Below are positions 27,432 through 36,357 of a stretch of 64,000 bases of DNA, piece after piece (the first letter of the stretch is position 1; each line of letters opens with the position of its first letter). The position numbers and the translations under genes were made by a program. Source of the DNA: Mucilaginibacter sp. CSA2-8R (GTDB lineage Bacteria > Bacteroidota > Bacteroidia > Sphingobacteriales > Sphingobacteriaceae); NCBI RefSeq assembly GCF_038806765.1, contig NZ_CP152389.1:558001-622000 (forward strand). The letters are read 5' to 3'. The notes below the pieces were generated by a model. It was given only the letters and a program-made list of their open reading frames with translations. It ran no database searches and was not told where the DNA came from.

Positions 27432-29453
27432 TTATTTTTCGGCCAGCATTTTCTCTAGGGCAAACATTTCGTCGCGCAGCTTGGCAGCGGTTAAAAAGTC
27501 CATGTCTTTGGCTGCGGCCAACATATCCTTTTTCGTATTATCTATGGCTTTCTTCAAATCGCCCTTACTCATGTATTGTACAATCGGGTCGGCTGCAACA
27601 CTAATTTCATCGCTTTCTACATAAGCGCGCTGCACGCCGCCTTTAAAGTCAACCACCGACGTTTGCTCAATGATGGCTTCTTTAGATTTACCAACGGTTT
27701 TAGGTATAATACCATGGTCGGCATTGTATGCTATCTGTTTTTCGCGGCGACGGGTAGTTTCATCAATAGTTACACGCATGCTTTCGGTAATAGTATCTGC
27801 ATACATAATTACACGGCCGCGATCGTTACGCGCCGCCCGGCCAATGGTTTGGATCAATGAACGCTCCGAACGTAAGAATCCCTCTTTATCAGCATCCAAA
27901 ATCGCTACTAATGATACTTCGGGTAAATCCAATCCTTCCCGTAGTAAGTTAATACCAATCAGCACGTCAAATTCGCCCAAACGTAGTCCGCGTAAAATTT
28001 CTACCCGCTCCAAGGTTTTTACCTCAGAGTGTATGTAACGGCATTTAATACCCAGGCGGTCCATATACTTGGCCAACTCCTCAGACATGCGTTTGGTTAA
28101 GGTAGTTACCAGTATGCGGTCGCCCATTTTGATGGTTTTATCAACCTCGTCAAGCAAGTCATCCACCTGGTTAATAATAGGGCGTATCTCAATCAGCGGG
28201 TCTAACAGGCCGGTAGGGCGTATTACTTGTTCAACCACTACACCGCCCGATTTTTCTAACTCAAAATCGCCGGGGGTAGCGCTTACATAAATAGTTTGTG
28301 GTGCCAAACGCTCAAATTCTTCAAAATTTAGCGGGCGATTATCCATTGCGGCAGGTAACCTGAAACCATAGTCTACTAACGATATTTTACGCGAACGGTC
28401 GCCACCATACATAGCCCGTACCTGCGGTACGGTTACATGGCTCTCGTCAATCACCATCAGATAATCATCCGGAAAATAATCCAACAAGCAGAAGGGGCGC
28501 ATACCTGGCTTGCGGCCGTCAAAAAAGCGCGAATAATTCTCAATACCCGAACAATAACCCAGTTCGCGAATCATTTCCAGGTCGTAATTCACCCTTTCTT
28601 CCAGTCGCTTAGCTTCTAAAAAGCGTTTTTCGTCAATAAACTGCTGCTTACGCATTTCCAGTTCTTCTTGTATAGCCCAAATACTGCTGGTAAACCGGTC
28701 GCGCGGGGCAACGTATAATGTAGCCGGAAATAATACCATATTCGGCATTTTTTCCAGTGTTTTACCGGTTTGCGGGTCAAAACTGCTTAGCTCTTCAATA
28801 TCATCGCCATAAAAAGAAATGCGGTAAGCATAGTCTAAGTAAGCTGGATAAATATCAACGGTATCACCTTTTACCCTGAAAGTACCGCGCTTAAACTCAA
28901 CCGTAGTACGGGCATATAAAATTTCGACTAATCGGTGTAAAAAAGCATTACGGCTAATGCGGGTACCCACGGCAAACTTAAAGATGGAGTTGGTAAAATC
29001 CTCCGGGTTACCCATACCGTAGATGCAGGAGATGGACGAAACTACAATCACATCACGCCGTCCCGACATTAACGCCGATGTAGTGCGCAAACGCAGTTTT
29101 TCAATCTCGTCGTTAATCTGTAAATCCTTTTCTATATAGGTATTGGTAGTCGGTATAAAGGCTTCCGGCTGGTAATAATCGTAATATGATACAAAGTAGT
29201 TAACCGCATTGTCCGGAAAAAACTGCTTAAACTCACCGTAAAGCTGTGCAGCGAGTGTTTTGTTGTGACTTAAAATGAGCGTAGGACGTTGCGTTTGCTC
29301 AATAATATTGGCAACGGTAAAAGTTTTACCCGAACCGGTAACGCCAAGTAAAGTCTGGTATTGTTCGCCACCGTTAACGCCTTCAACCAGTTGCCTGATA
29401 GCTTCGGGCTGATCGCCGGATGGAATATATTGCGAATTAATTTTAAAATCCAT
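27432..29453 (-). CDS. uvrB: Excinuclease ABC subunit B
   Basis: 673-residue DNA-damage-verifying subunit of nucleotide excision repair. Walker A GVTGSGKTFT lies near residue 39, the beta-hairpin region follows as YFVSYYDYYQPEAFIPTTNT (about 86-105), the DEAD-like box is VIDESHVTVPQ, helicase motif V-VI read GINLLREGLDLPEVSLV and QTIGRAARN, and a UVR domain closes the protein (about residues 635-673). Length is normal. It is divergent from upp and has a recognisable -7 element. Confidence 0.97.
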   Translation of the reverse strand: MDFKINSQYIPSGDQPEAIRQLVEGVNGGEQYQTLLGVTGSGKTFTVANIIEQTQRPTLILSHNKTLAAQLYGEFKQFFPDNAVNYFVSYYDYYQPEAFIPTTNTYIEKDLQINDEIEKLRLRTTSALMSGRRDVIVVSSISCIYGMGNPEDFTNSIFKFAVGTRISRNAFLHRLVEILYARTTVEFKRGTFRVKGDTVDIYPAYLDYAYRISFYGDDIEELSSFDPQTGKTLEKMPNMVLFPATLYVAPRDRFTSSIWAIQEELEMRKQQFIDEKRFLEAKRLEERVNYDLEMIRELGYCSGIENYSRFFDGRKPGMRPFCLLDYFPDDYLMVIDESHVTVPQVRAMYGGDRSRKISLVDYGFRLPAAMDNRPLNFEEFERLAPQTIYVSATPGDFELEKSGGVVVEQVIRPTGLLDPLIEIRPIINQVDDLLDEVDKTIKMGDRILVTTLTKRMSEELAKYMDRLGIKCRYIHSEVKTLERVEILRGLRLGEFDVLIGINLLREGLDLPEVSLVAILDADKEGFLRSERSLIQTIGRAARNDRGRVIMYADTITESMRVTIDETTRRREKQIAYNADHGIIPKTVGKSKEAIIEQTSVVDFKGGVQRAYVESDEISVAADPIVQYMSKGDLKKAIDNTKKDMLAAAKDMDFLTAAKLRDEMFALEKMLAEK

Positions 29454-29479
29454 TAGTATAAAGATACGAATATTTTTAG

Positions 29480-29487
29480 CAAAGCTA
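29480..29487 (-). promoter_or_regulatory. Predicted -7 element of the uvrB promoter
   Basis: On the minus strand TAGCTTTG matches TAnnTTTG exactly, 26 bases before the uvrB ATG. A TTTTG lies 16 bases further upstream and could serve as the -33 element, though the spacing is slightly short. Confidence 0.6.
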
Positions 29488-29617
29488 TTTCCTTAACGGT
29501 TATCAAAACGGTTTGATATGTCGACCTTAAGTAAAAAATATTTGCCTGGTAACTAACATTTATGAAGTATAAATGGTTTATTCATCCGGTACTCAAACCT
29601 CATAATTAGTTTGCCTT

Positions 29618-30262
29618 ATGCTTTTTGTTTTAAACAACATTAATACCATCTGTAATCAGTTTTTAACCGAGCTTAGGGATGCCGATCAGCAGCAGGACCG
29701 TATGCGCTTTCGGCGCAACCAGGAACGTATTGGCGAAATACTGGCTTACGAGATAAGTAAAGAGTTAAGATATAAAGCAGTTGAGGTACAAACACCCTTG
29801 GGTACAGCCCAGGTAAACATACCAGATGAACAGCCGGTTTTGGGCACTATTTTGCGTGCCGGTTTGCCCTTGCATCAGGGTTTTTTAAACGTATTTGACC
29901 AGGCTGCATCCACGTTTATTACCGCCCATCGTAAAACCAGAAAAACGGGTGAGTTTACTATACAGATTGAGCATATATCAACTGCCGACTTGGACGGTAA
30001 AACTTTTATTTTATGCGACACCATGTTGGCTACAGGACAAAGTGTGGTGCAGGTTTGCAAAGAACTGATGGGGCAGTACAATCTAACCGCCCTGCATATT
30101 GCAGCGGTAATTGCCAGTGCCGAAGGTGTTGAGCATGTGCGTGCACATTTACCCATGGCACATTTATGGATAGGCGCTATTGATGAAGAAATGACTACGA
30201 AATCTTACATCGTGCCAGGGCTGGGTGATGCCGGCGATCTGGCTTATGGCGAAAAGGTTTAG
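29618..30262 (+). CDS. upp: Uracil phosphoribosyltransferase
   Basis: 214-residue salvage enzyme making UMP from uracil and PRPP. It shows GTILRAGLPLHQGFLNVF near residues 72-89, the PRPP loop ILCDTMLATGQSV (about 132-144) and the uracil-binding end YIVPGLGDAGDLAYG. Compared with the common D.MlATG.S motif, all key positions are kept. The pyrimidine-nucleotidase gene follows after 60 bases, which fits a pyrimidine-salvage pairing. Confidence 0.95.
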   Translation: MLFVLNNINTICNQFLTELRDADQQQDRMRFRRNQERIGEILAYEISKELRYKAVEVQTPLGTAQVNIPDEQPVLGTILRAGLPLHQGFLNVFDQAASTFITAHRKTRKTGEFTIQIEHISTADLDGKTFILCDTMLATGQSVVQVCKELMGQYNLTALHIAAVIASAEGVEHVRAHLPMAHLWIGAIDEEMTTKSYIVPGLGDAGDLAYGEKV

Positions 30263-30322
30263 CTTTTTTATAATTTTATTGTTAGCCGGTACATCAGCAT
30301 ATTTGCACATTGTTAGATCATC

Positions 30323-31018
30323 ATGAAACGATATACTCACCTCTTTTTTGATCTGGATCATACCATTTGGGATTTTGACCGGAATGCAGAGGAAACCTTG
30401 CAAGAGCTTTTTGTTTTACACAATTTAGAAGCGCTCGGGCTAAAGTCAGCCACCGAGTTTATTACTACTTATACCCATAACAATCATGCCTTATGGGCCG
30501 ATTATCATTTAGGCAAAATTGATAAAGAAACGCTGCGCCAAACCCGTTTCCGTAAAACATTTACTGATTTGGGGCTACATCCGGATGTGGTTCCGGTTGA
30601 GTTTGAGGATGCTTACGTTGAACTATGCCCAACTAAAACCAACTTGTTTCCGCATGCTCATGAAACCTTGTCCTATTTGCAGCAAAAGTATAGTCTGCAT
30701 TTAATTACCAACGGTTTTAAGGAGGCTACCCGGCGCAAAGTGAGCGGTACCGGTTTGGAAAAATATTTTACCAATATTATTATCTCCGAACTGGTGGGAG
30801 TAAACAAGCCGGATAAAGCAATATTTAAGCATGCCCTGGAATTGGCGGGTGCTAAAAAAGAAGAAAGCATCATGATAGGCGACAGCCTGGAAGCCGATGT
30901 TTACGGCGCATTGAATTTTGGTATGGATGCCATTTATTTTAACCCGCTTAAAGTGCCCAAACCGGAAGATGTACCGGTACAAATTCATAGTTTAGACGAG
31001 CTAACCCAATTGTTATGA
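30323..31018 (+). CDS. HAD hydrolase, YjjG-type noncanonical pyrimidine nucleotidase
   Basis: 231 residues. The HAD motifs are FFDLDHTIWDFDRN (motif I, nucleophile Asp11), LITNGF (motif II, near 132), VNKPDKAIF with the motif III Lys, and MIGDSLEADVYGALNFGMDAI (motif IV, near 186). The helical cap and the DHTIWDF start match the YjjG group, which removes phosphate from abnormal pyrimidine nucleotides. It overlaps the next gene by 4 bases (ATGA). Confidence 0.88.
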   Translation: MKRYTHLFFDLDHTIWDFDRNAEETLQELFVLHNLEALGLKSATEFITTYTHNNHALWADYHLGKIDKETLRQTRFRKTFTDLGLHPDVVPVEFEDAYVELCPTKTNLFPHAHETLSYLQQKYSLHLITNGFKEATRRKVSGTGLEKYFTNIIISELVGVNKPDKAIFKHALELAGAKKEESIMIGDSLEADVYGALNFGMDAIYFNPLKVPKPEDVPVQIHSLDELTQLL

Positions 31019-31539
31019 GCGTAGCTACCGAGCACAAGGCTATTAATGATGCGCTGGATGATTACCGGCAGCAGTTAGATGAGATTCCTGATGAACAATT
31101 TGCCGAAACACCTCCCATAGGTGGCTGGAGCTATGCCGAGGTTTATTCGCACATTATGCAGGCCAGTTTGGGCTCATCCATTGCTGCCGAAAAATGCTGC
31201 CGTAAAACGGGCGTTGCCACCGGTAAAGGTTTAAATTGGCATGGCCGGTTAGTTTTTTTATTAGATCGTTTTCCGCCGGGTAAGCACCAGGCTCCACCTG
31301 CAGTGGCCAGCCTCACCAAAAAAATAACTAAAGAAGATGCCCGCAATCTGATCGTAAAAGTGCGTAAGCGTATGGATGAAGTATCGTCACTGGCGCTGCA
31401 TGATGCTGGTAGCTGTAAAATCAGCCATCCTGGTTTAGGCATGCTTACTGCGGCGCAATGGATTAAATTTTTGCGCATCCACCTGCAACACCATTTAAAA
31501 CAGCTGGACAGGATAAAAAAAAGTTTTCCACATCGGTAG
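31015..31539 (+). CDS. DinB family protein
   Basis: 174 residues forming a four-helix DinB/DfsB-like bundle. GGWSYAEVYSHIMQAS near residues 36-51 supplies the first metal-binding His and LRIHLQHHLKQLDRIK near 156-171 the others, the usual His triad. Members include bacillithiol transferases and other metal-dependent thiol enzymes; the substrate here is unknown. Its ATG overlaps the TGA of the HAD gene, so the two are translationally coupled. Confidence 0.8.
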   Translation: MSVATEHKAINDALDDYRQQLDEIPDEQFAETPPIGGWSYAEVYSHIMQASLGSSIAAEKCCRKTGVATGKGLNWHGRLVFLLDRFPPGKHQAPPAVASLTKKITKEDARNLIVKVRKRMDEVSSLALHDAGSCKISHPGLGMLTAAQWIKFLRIHLQHHLKQLDRIKKSFPHR

Positions 31540-31605
31540 CTATTCAAGATTTAATAGAGTCTTAACGTTAAAATAATTTTTTAACCTGACTTTTATCTTG
31601 TTGTT

Positions 31606-31716
31606 ATGAATATCGAGTTCACTTACTTGGTTGTTATAGGTTTGCTGCTGTTGCTGGCTGCTTTTTATTTTAGCCCTTATGAGCTAAGTGTAAAAGAAGA
31701 CGACGACGATGAGTAG
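31606..31716 (+). CDS. Tiny membrane protein with acidic tail, unknown
   Basis: 36-residue ORF: MNIEFTYLVVIGLLLLLAAF is one membrane helix, followed by YFSPYELSVK and a run of five acidic residues (EDDDDE). A TATCTTG sequence close to the -7 consensus lies 10 bases before the ATG. No homologue is recognised. It fills the gap between DinB and the phosphatase gene. Real translation is plausible because of the clean helix plus charged tail, but the size leaves doubt. Confidence 0.5.
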   Translation: MNIEFTYLVVIGLLLLLAAFYFSPYELSVKEDDDDE

Positions 31717-31784
31717 GAGCTAACTGGTTTTAATACCACAGCAGCACCATTTACCGTAATAACGCTATACGTTAAAAAACCGTA

Positions 31785-32633
31785 ATGGCTAAACGCGATA
31801 TTGATATTGTTGTTATCTCCGATGTGCACTTAGGCACTTATGGCTGCCACGCCAACGAATTGCTTACTTACCTCAAAAGCATCCGCCCCAAGCAGGTTAT
31901 TTTAAACGGAGATATTATTGACATTTGGCAATTTAGCAAATCGTACTGGCCCGAGTCGCATATGAAGGTGGTGCGCCGCCTGCTCAAATTTGTAACTGAG
32001 GGTATTCCGGTGTATTATCTTACTGGTAACCACGACGAGATGCTGCGTAAGTTTGCTGATTTTAACCTCGGCCGGTTTCAACTGCTTAACAAATTACTGT
32101 TAAACGTAGATGGTAAAAAAGCTTGGATCTTTCATGGTGATGTTTTTGATGTAACTATGCAGCACTCCAAATGGCTGGCCAAATTGGGTGCTGTAGGCTA
32201 CGATTCCCTTATCATCATCAACAGTATGGTAAACTGGTGCTTAACTGCCTTGGGTCGTCAAAAAATGAGTTTTTCGCAAAAAATAAAAGGCAGGGTTAAA
32301 GAGGCGGTAAAGTTTATTAATCATTTTGAGCAAACTGCTGCCGACTTGGCGGTTGATAAACGTTATGATTATGTGATATGCGGCCACATCCACCATGCCG
32401 AAATCAGGCAGATTAAAGCCACCGATCAGCCAGGGTCCGTGCTTTATTTAAATTCCGGTGACTGGGTAGAAAGTTTAACTTCGTTAGAATATAGTCAGGG
32501 CGAATGGCGTGTATACAAATATAACCCTGCTGATTTTAGCAATGACACCGAAGACGAAGAAAAAGCCGAAGATTTAAATGCCAGCTTAGATGTTAAAGTG
32601 TTACTGGAAAAATTTAAGATGGAAGGCCATTGA
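31785..32633 (+). CDS. LpxH-like UDP-2,3-diacylglucosamine diphosphatase family protein
   Basis: 282-residue calcineurin-like phosphoesterase. All five metal-binding blocks are visible: SDVHLG (residues 12-17), NGDIIDIW, TGNHDE, FHGDVFD and CGHIHHAEI. The family cleaves UDP-diacylglucosamine to lipid X in lipid A synthesis, but it also contains phosphatases of other glycolipids. A glycosyltransferase gene lies 955 bases downstream, beyond a minus-strand methyltransferase, so a role in a special glycolipid is possible. An acidic segment (DTEDEEKAEDLNA) lies near the C-terminus. Confidence 0.8.
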   Translation: MAKRDIDIVVISDVHLGTYGCHANELLTYLKSIRPKQVILNGDIIDIWQFSKSYWPESHMKVVRRLLKFVTEGIPVYYLTGNHDEMLRKFADFNLGRFQLLNKLLLNVDGKKAWIFHGDVFDVTMQHSKWLAKLGAVGYDSLIIINSMVNWCLTALGRQKMSFSQKIKGRVKEAVKFINHFEQTAADLAVDKRYDYVICGHIHHAEIRQIKATDQPGSVLYLNSGDWVESLTSLEYSQGEWRVYKYNPADFSNDTEDEEKAEDLNASLDVKVLLEKFKMEGH

Positions 32634-32650
32634 TAACCTGGTGCAGTGAG

Positions 32651-33397
32651 CTATTTTATAGCTTTTAACACTATGTAAGGCGATAAAGCCTTGCTCTCGA
32701 TAGGCACCGCTTTGGTAAAAACCTTGCCAGCCAGCCAGAGTGCTTTTAAAAAAGATTTAGTGACACCGCTTTGCTGTTTCATGTTTTCGAGCCAGATAGA
32801 AAAGTGACCGTAATAAGAAGCCTCCACTTTTTGCAAGCCTAAGTCGTAGCAGTAATCGGCCAGTTTGCTCGGATTCATGCTGCTGATGTTATGCTTGTTG
32901 TAGTTATCCATGTCGTAGCGGCGCTGTACCCAGCCATTTACACCGGTAAAATTAGGCAGCGTAATAAACAAAGTGCCGCCGGGTTTTAAAAATTGTAGGT
33001 GCCGGCTGATGATATCTTTGGTATCATTAAAATGCTCAATCAGTCCGCATGATAATACCAGGTCATATTGCTGTTGCGGCTGGTAATTAAACAAGTCGCC
33101 CTCAATCACTTTAATATCCTGTTCTTTTAAATTATTGGCTGTTAGTACCTGTTTCAGTACTGGCTGATGAACATAAAAATCGAACAAGGTGGTATCGAGC
33201 CCAAAATAGTTCTTTAAAAAGATAGCATAATAACCCGGAAATCCACCTAACTCAATAGCCGACCCGATGGACTCATTAGCCAATAGCTGTTCAAATAATT
33301 TATGGAAAGTATAGTTGGCCGGAACCTTAAAGGCTAAGCCTGTTTTTGATTCCCAATAATTTGCCCAAAATTTACGGTCGGTGAGTTCGTTGCTCAT
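32651..33397 (-). CDS. Class I SAM-dependent methyltransferase
   Basis: 248 residues. A GGFPGYYAIFLKNYFG stretch near residue 46 fills the place of motif I, although it reads ELGGFPG rather than the usual E.G.G.G; later come YDLVLSCGLIEHFNDTKDII near 105-124 and LKPGGTLFITLPN. These mark a methyltransferase acting on small molecules or glycans. It is convergent with the LpxH-like gene, 17 bases apart, and divergent from the glycosyltransferase. Confidence 0.8.
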   Translation of the reverse strand: MSNELTDRKFWANYWESKTGLAFKVPANYTFHKLFEQLLANESIGSAIELGGFPGYYAIFLKNYFGLDTTLFDFYVHQPVLKQVLTANNLKEQDIKVIEGDLFNYQPQQQYDLVLSCGLIEHFNDTKDIISRHLQFLKPGGTLFITLPNFTGVNGWVQRRYDMDNYNKHNISSMNPSKLADYCYDLGLQKVEASYYGHFSIWLENMKQQSGVTKSFLKALWLAGKVFTKAVPIESKALSPYIVLKAIK

Positions 33398-33566
33398 TTA
33401 AGATGCAAATAAAATAAAATTAAGTGAGTGTAAGGGGCACAAATGTTTGGATAACGCAGGCATTAGACAGGTAGGAGAACTCTTAACTGCCTTTTATTCA
33501 TGCCAATAACATAGAGTTAATAATTATTTATAAAAAGTTTAAAAACGCATTAACTTAAAAGCCGTT

Positions 33567-33574
33567 TATATTTG
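33567..33574 (+). promoter_or_regulatory. Predicted -7 element of the glycosyltransferase promoter
   Basis: TATATTTG matches TAnnTTTG exactly, ending 14 bases before the ATG at 33589. The 191-base divergent region upstream contains no ORF. Confidence 0.6.
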
Positions 33575-33588
33575 CAAGCTAGCCTACC

Positions 33589-34593
33589 ATGAAAATACTT
33601 TTTGGCATACAAGGAACCGGTAACGGGCACATTAGCCGTGCCCGCGAGATTGTGCCGTTGCTGCAGCAATACGGCGATGTTGATTTGCTGATTAGCGGTA
33701 CCGAGGCCGAAGTGGGATTATCGCAACCGTTGAAGTATAAGTTTCATGGCTTTAGCTTTGTTTTTGGCCGCAGGGGAGGGGTGGACAAATGGTCAACGTT
33801 TAAGCGGATGAACCTGTGGCAGCTTTGGCGTGATGCGCGTACCCTGCCGTTGAAGCAATATGATTTAATTATAAATGATTTTGAACCGGTTAGTGCCTGG
33901 GCCTGTAAACTGCAGCATATGCCTTCGGTTTCATTAAGTCATCAGTGCTCTTTTATATCGCCTCATACACCTCGCCCTGCACGCTGGAATTATGCGGAGT
34001 GGCTATTTAAATATTATTCGCCTACTACTCATCACATTGGTTTTCATTTTGACCGGTATGATGATTTTATACATACCCCTGTAATTAGAAGCGAAATACG
34101 CCGGATGGAAATCAGCAATAAAGGTCATTACGCGGTTTATTTGCCGGCTTATGATGACAAAACGCTGGTAAAGCATCTAAGTAAAATAAATAGTGTAGAG
34201 TGGCATATATTTTCTAAACGGCAAAAAGCACCTTTTAAACAGGGCAATGTACATGTATGCCCGGTTGATAATGCCAAGTTTAATGAGAGTTTGGCCAGTT
34301 GCGAGGGTTTACTAACCGGTGGTGGTTTTGAAGGCCCGGCCGAAGCATTATTTTTGCAAAAAAAGGTAATGATGGTGCCCATGACGGGGCAGTACGAGCA
34401 ACGTTGTAATGCTTTAGCAGCGTCACGTTTAGGAGTACCTGTTATTACCGGTATCAATGCTGTCAATGTTCCTTTAATCAGTCATTGGGTAGAAAGTAAC
34501 AACCGGGTGCAGGTAAACTTTCCCGACGAAACTGCACAGATTGTTGACAGGATGGTAAAGCAATACGCCCGCCCGCAAGCTGTGTTAGCTTAA
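33589..34593 (+). CDS. Glycosyltransferase, GT-B fold (Glyco_trans_1_3-like)
   Basis: 334 residues. ILFGIQGTGNGHISRAREIV at the N-terminus is the GNGH-type nucleotide-binding loop also seen in MurG and the UDP-sugar transferases, and GLLTGGGFEGPAEALFLQKK near residues 239-258 is the C-terminal donor-binding GG..g..Ea motif, followed by VPMTGQYEQRCNA. Its acceptor is unknown; relatives glycosylate lipids such as diacylglycerol. It is 39 bases upstream of the DUF6427 gene. Confidence 0.85.
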   Translation: MKILFGIQGTGNGHISRAREIVPLLQQYGDVDLLISGTEAEVGLSQPLKYKFHGFSFVFGRRGGVDKWSTFKRMNLWQLWRDARTLPLKQYDLIINDFEPVSAWACKLQHMPSVSLSHQCSFISPHTPRPARWNYAEWLFKYYSPTTHHIGFHFDRYDDFIHTPVIRSEIRRMEISNKGHYAVYLPAYDDKTLVKHLSKINSVEWHIFSKRQKAPFKQGNVHVCPVDNAKFNESLASCEGLLTGGGFEGPAEALFLQKKVMMVPMTGQYEQRCNALAASRLGVPVITGINAVNVPLISHWVESNNRVQVNFPDETAQIVDRMVKQYARPQAVLA

Positions 34594-34632
34594 CACAATT
34601 TTTGGTAATATTGCCGGCAGAATTGAGCCAGC

Positions 34633-35619
34633 ATGATAGACATCTTTCGTAGATATAATCCACTTAATATTTTATGGCTCGTTGTGCTGCTTTTTATTAT
34701 GCGCGGCGGCTATATGCTGTTTGCTCCGGCATCGGTACCCCTGCAGTTAGCCGAGCCTTTTGCACTTTCGTTACTGCCTATACATTTTATTAACAACATA
34801 TCCGGAGCGTTCAGTGTGTTTTTAGCTGCTTTAGTTGTGCTTGCCCAGGCAGTTGCGCTTAATTACCTTATTAACGTTCATAATTTGTTAGGGCGCCCAA
34901 GCTTTTTACCCGGCTTGTTATATGTGGTGATGTCGGGGCTGTTTACACCATTTTTAGTATTGAGCGCACCCTTGCTTTGTAATTTCTTTATCATCTGGAT
35001 GCTTTTTAAGTTTCTGGACCTCTATAAAACTGAAGAATCTAAATCTCTGGCTTTTGATTTGGGTATGCTGGCCGCAGCCGGGTCATTAGTTTATTTCCCG
35101 TGTACTTACCTGATGGTGATTGTGTGGGCAGCTCTTGTCATTTTTCGTCCGTTTGACTGGCGAGAATGGGCTGCCAGCCTGATTGGTTATATCACCATTT
35201 ACTTTTTTGTAGGCGTAGCCTATTATTTAACGGACCGTTTGCCGGGTTTTACCCATATCTGGTTTCCGTTAGGCGCAAAATTTAATATGCCCGAGGTGCT
35301 GGACAAATATGATTTTTTAGCGCTGATACCAGTAATGGCAATCTTGATTTTGGGTACCTTTAAATTGCAGGAAAACTTTTTTAAAAGTTATGTACTTATC
35401 CGCAAAGCTTTCCAGCTATTGTTTTTTATAGTACTGGTTGGAGCGGCCTCTTACTATGTGCGCCCCGAGTTTGGATTAAGCCATTTTTTAATTACTGTGG
35501 TGCCTGTAGCCCTGTTTTCGGCCTATTATTTTTTATACGCCGGTATGCGCTGGATGTACGAGAGCCTGTTTTTTTTGCTGTTAGCCAGTATAATTTACTT
35601 CCAGTTTAACACTTTTTAA
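34633..35619 (+). CDS. DUF6427 family membrane protein
   Basis: 328 residues with about nine or ten hydrophobic segments. The start MIDIFRRYNPLNILWLVVLL and the region YKTEESKSLAFDLGMLAAAG followed by VYFPCTYLMVIVWAALVIFRPFDWREW are typical of this Bacteroidota-restricted family of unknown role. It follows the glycosyltransferase and precedes purQ, which has its own promoter. Confidence 0.8.
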   Translation: MIDIFRRYNPLNILWLVVLLFIMRGGYMLFAPASVPLQLAEPFALSLLPIHFINNISGAFSVFLAALVVLAQAVALNYLINVHNLLGRPSFLPGLLYVVMSGLFTPFLVLSAPLLCNFFIIWMLFKFLDLYKTEESKSLAFDLGMLAAAGSLVYFPCTYLMVIVWAALVIFRPFDWREWAASLIGYITIYFFVGVAYYLTDRLPGFTHIWFPLGAKFNMPEVLDKYDFLALIPVMAILILGTFKLQENFFKSYVLIRKAFQLLFFIVLVGAASYYVRPEFGLSHFLITVVPVALFSAYYFLYAGMRWMYESLFFLLLASIIYFQFNTF

Positions 35620-35652
35620 CTTTTACATTCGTTCATGTTCAAGCGGTTATAT

Positions 35653-35660
35653 TAGCTTTG
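35653..35660 (+). promoter_or_regulatory. Predicted -7 element of purQ, nearly touching the ATG
   Basis: TAGCTTTG matches TAnnTTTG exactly and ends only 4 bases before the purQ ATG at 35665. If the element is used in the usual way, transcription starts at or next to the A of ATG, so the mRNA would be leaderless. Confidence 0.5.
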
Positions 35661-35664
35661 TAGC

Positions 35665-36357
35665 ATGAAATTTGGTGTAGTTATATTCCCCGGTTCCAAT
35701 TGCGACGAAGATATCATCTACGTTCTCGAAACAATAATGGGTCAGCAGGTAGTGCGTTTGTGGCACAAAGATCACAATTTGCAGGGTGTTGATGTGGTAA
35801 TTCTGCCTGGAGGGTTTTCTTTTGGCGACTATTTGCGTTCGGGTGCCATTGCCCGCTTTTCACCTATCATGCAAGAGGTTATTCAGTTTGCCGGTAAAGG
35901 TGGTTATGTAATGGGTATTTGTAACGGTTTCCAGATACTGGCCGAAGCCGGGCTGGTACCCGGTGCTTTATTGCATAACAAAAACCGCAAGTTTATTTGC
36001 CGTAACACTTTCCTGGTGCCTCAAACCAAAAATTCGCTGCTTACTTCGCAAATTGATGAACAAAAGGTGTTGAAAATTCCTATTGCTCATGGCGAGGGTA
36101 ACTACTATGCCGATGCAGACCTGCTGAAAAGCCTGAATGATAATGATCAGATTTTATTCCGTTACAGCGACGAAGCAGGTAACATCACCAACGAAGCTAA
36201 TCCTAACGGCTCGATTGAAAACATTGCCGGCGTTTGTAACATCAAACGCAATGTTTTTGCCCTGATGCCTCATCCGGAAAGGGCCGCCGATACTTTACTG
36301 GCTAACGAAGATGGTTTGGCTATTTTCGAATCTATATTGAACATGGCTAAAGCCTAA
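35665..36357 (+). CDS. purQ: Phosphoribosylformylglycinamidine synthase subunit PurQ
   Basis: 230-residue glutamine amidotransferase subunit of FGAM synthase in purine synthesis. VVIFPGSNCDEDI near residue 4, the nucleophile Cys in VMGICNGFQILAEAGLVPGA (about residues 82-101) and the His-Glu pair in LMPHPERAAD near the C-terminus make the class I triad. It is a separate small PurQ, so a PurL partner and PurS must be encoded elsewhere. Its stop and the ATG of coaX are directly adjacent. Confidence 0.96.
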   Translation: MKFGVVIFPGSNCDEDIIYVLETIMGQQVVRLWHKDHNLQGVDVVILPGGFSFGDYLRSGAIARFSPIMQEVIQFAGKGGYVMGICNGFQILAEAGLVPGALLHNKNRKFICRNTFLVPQTKNSLLTSQIDEQKVLKIPIAHGEGNYYADADLLKSLNDNDQILFRYSDEAGNITNEANPNGSIENIAGVCNIKRNVFALMPHPERAADTLLANEDGLAIFESILNMAKA

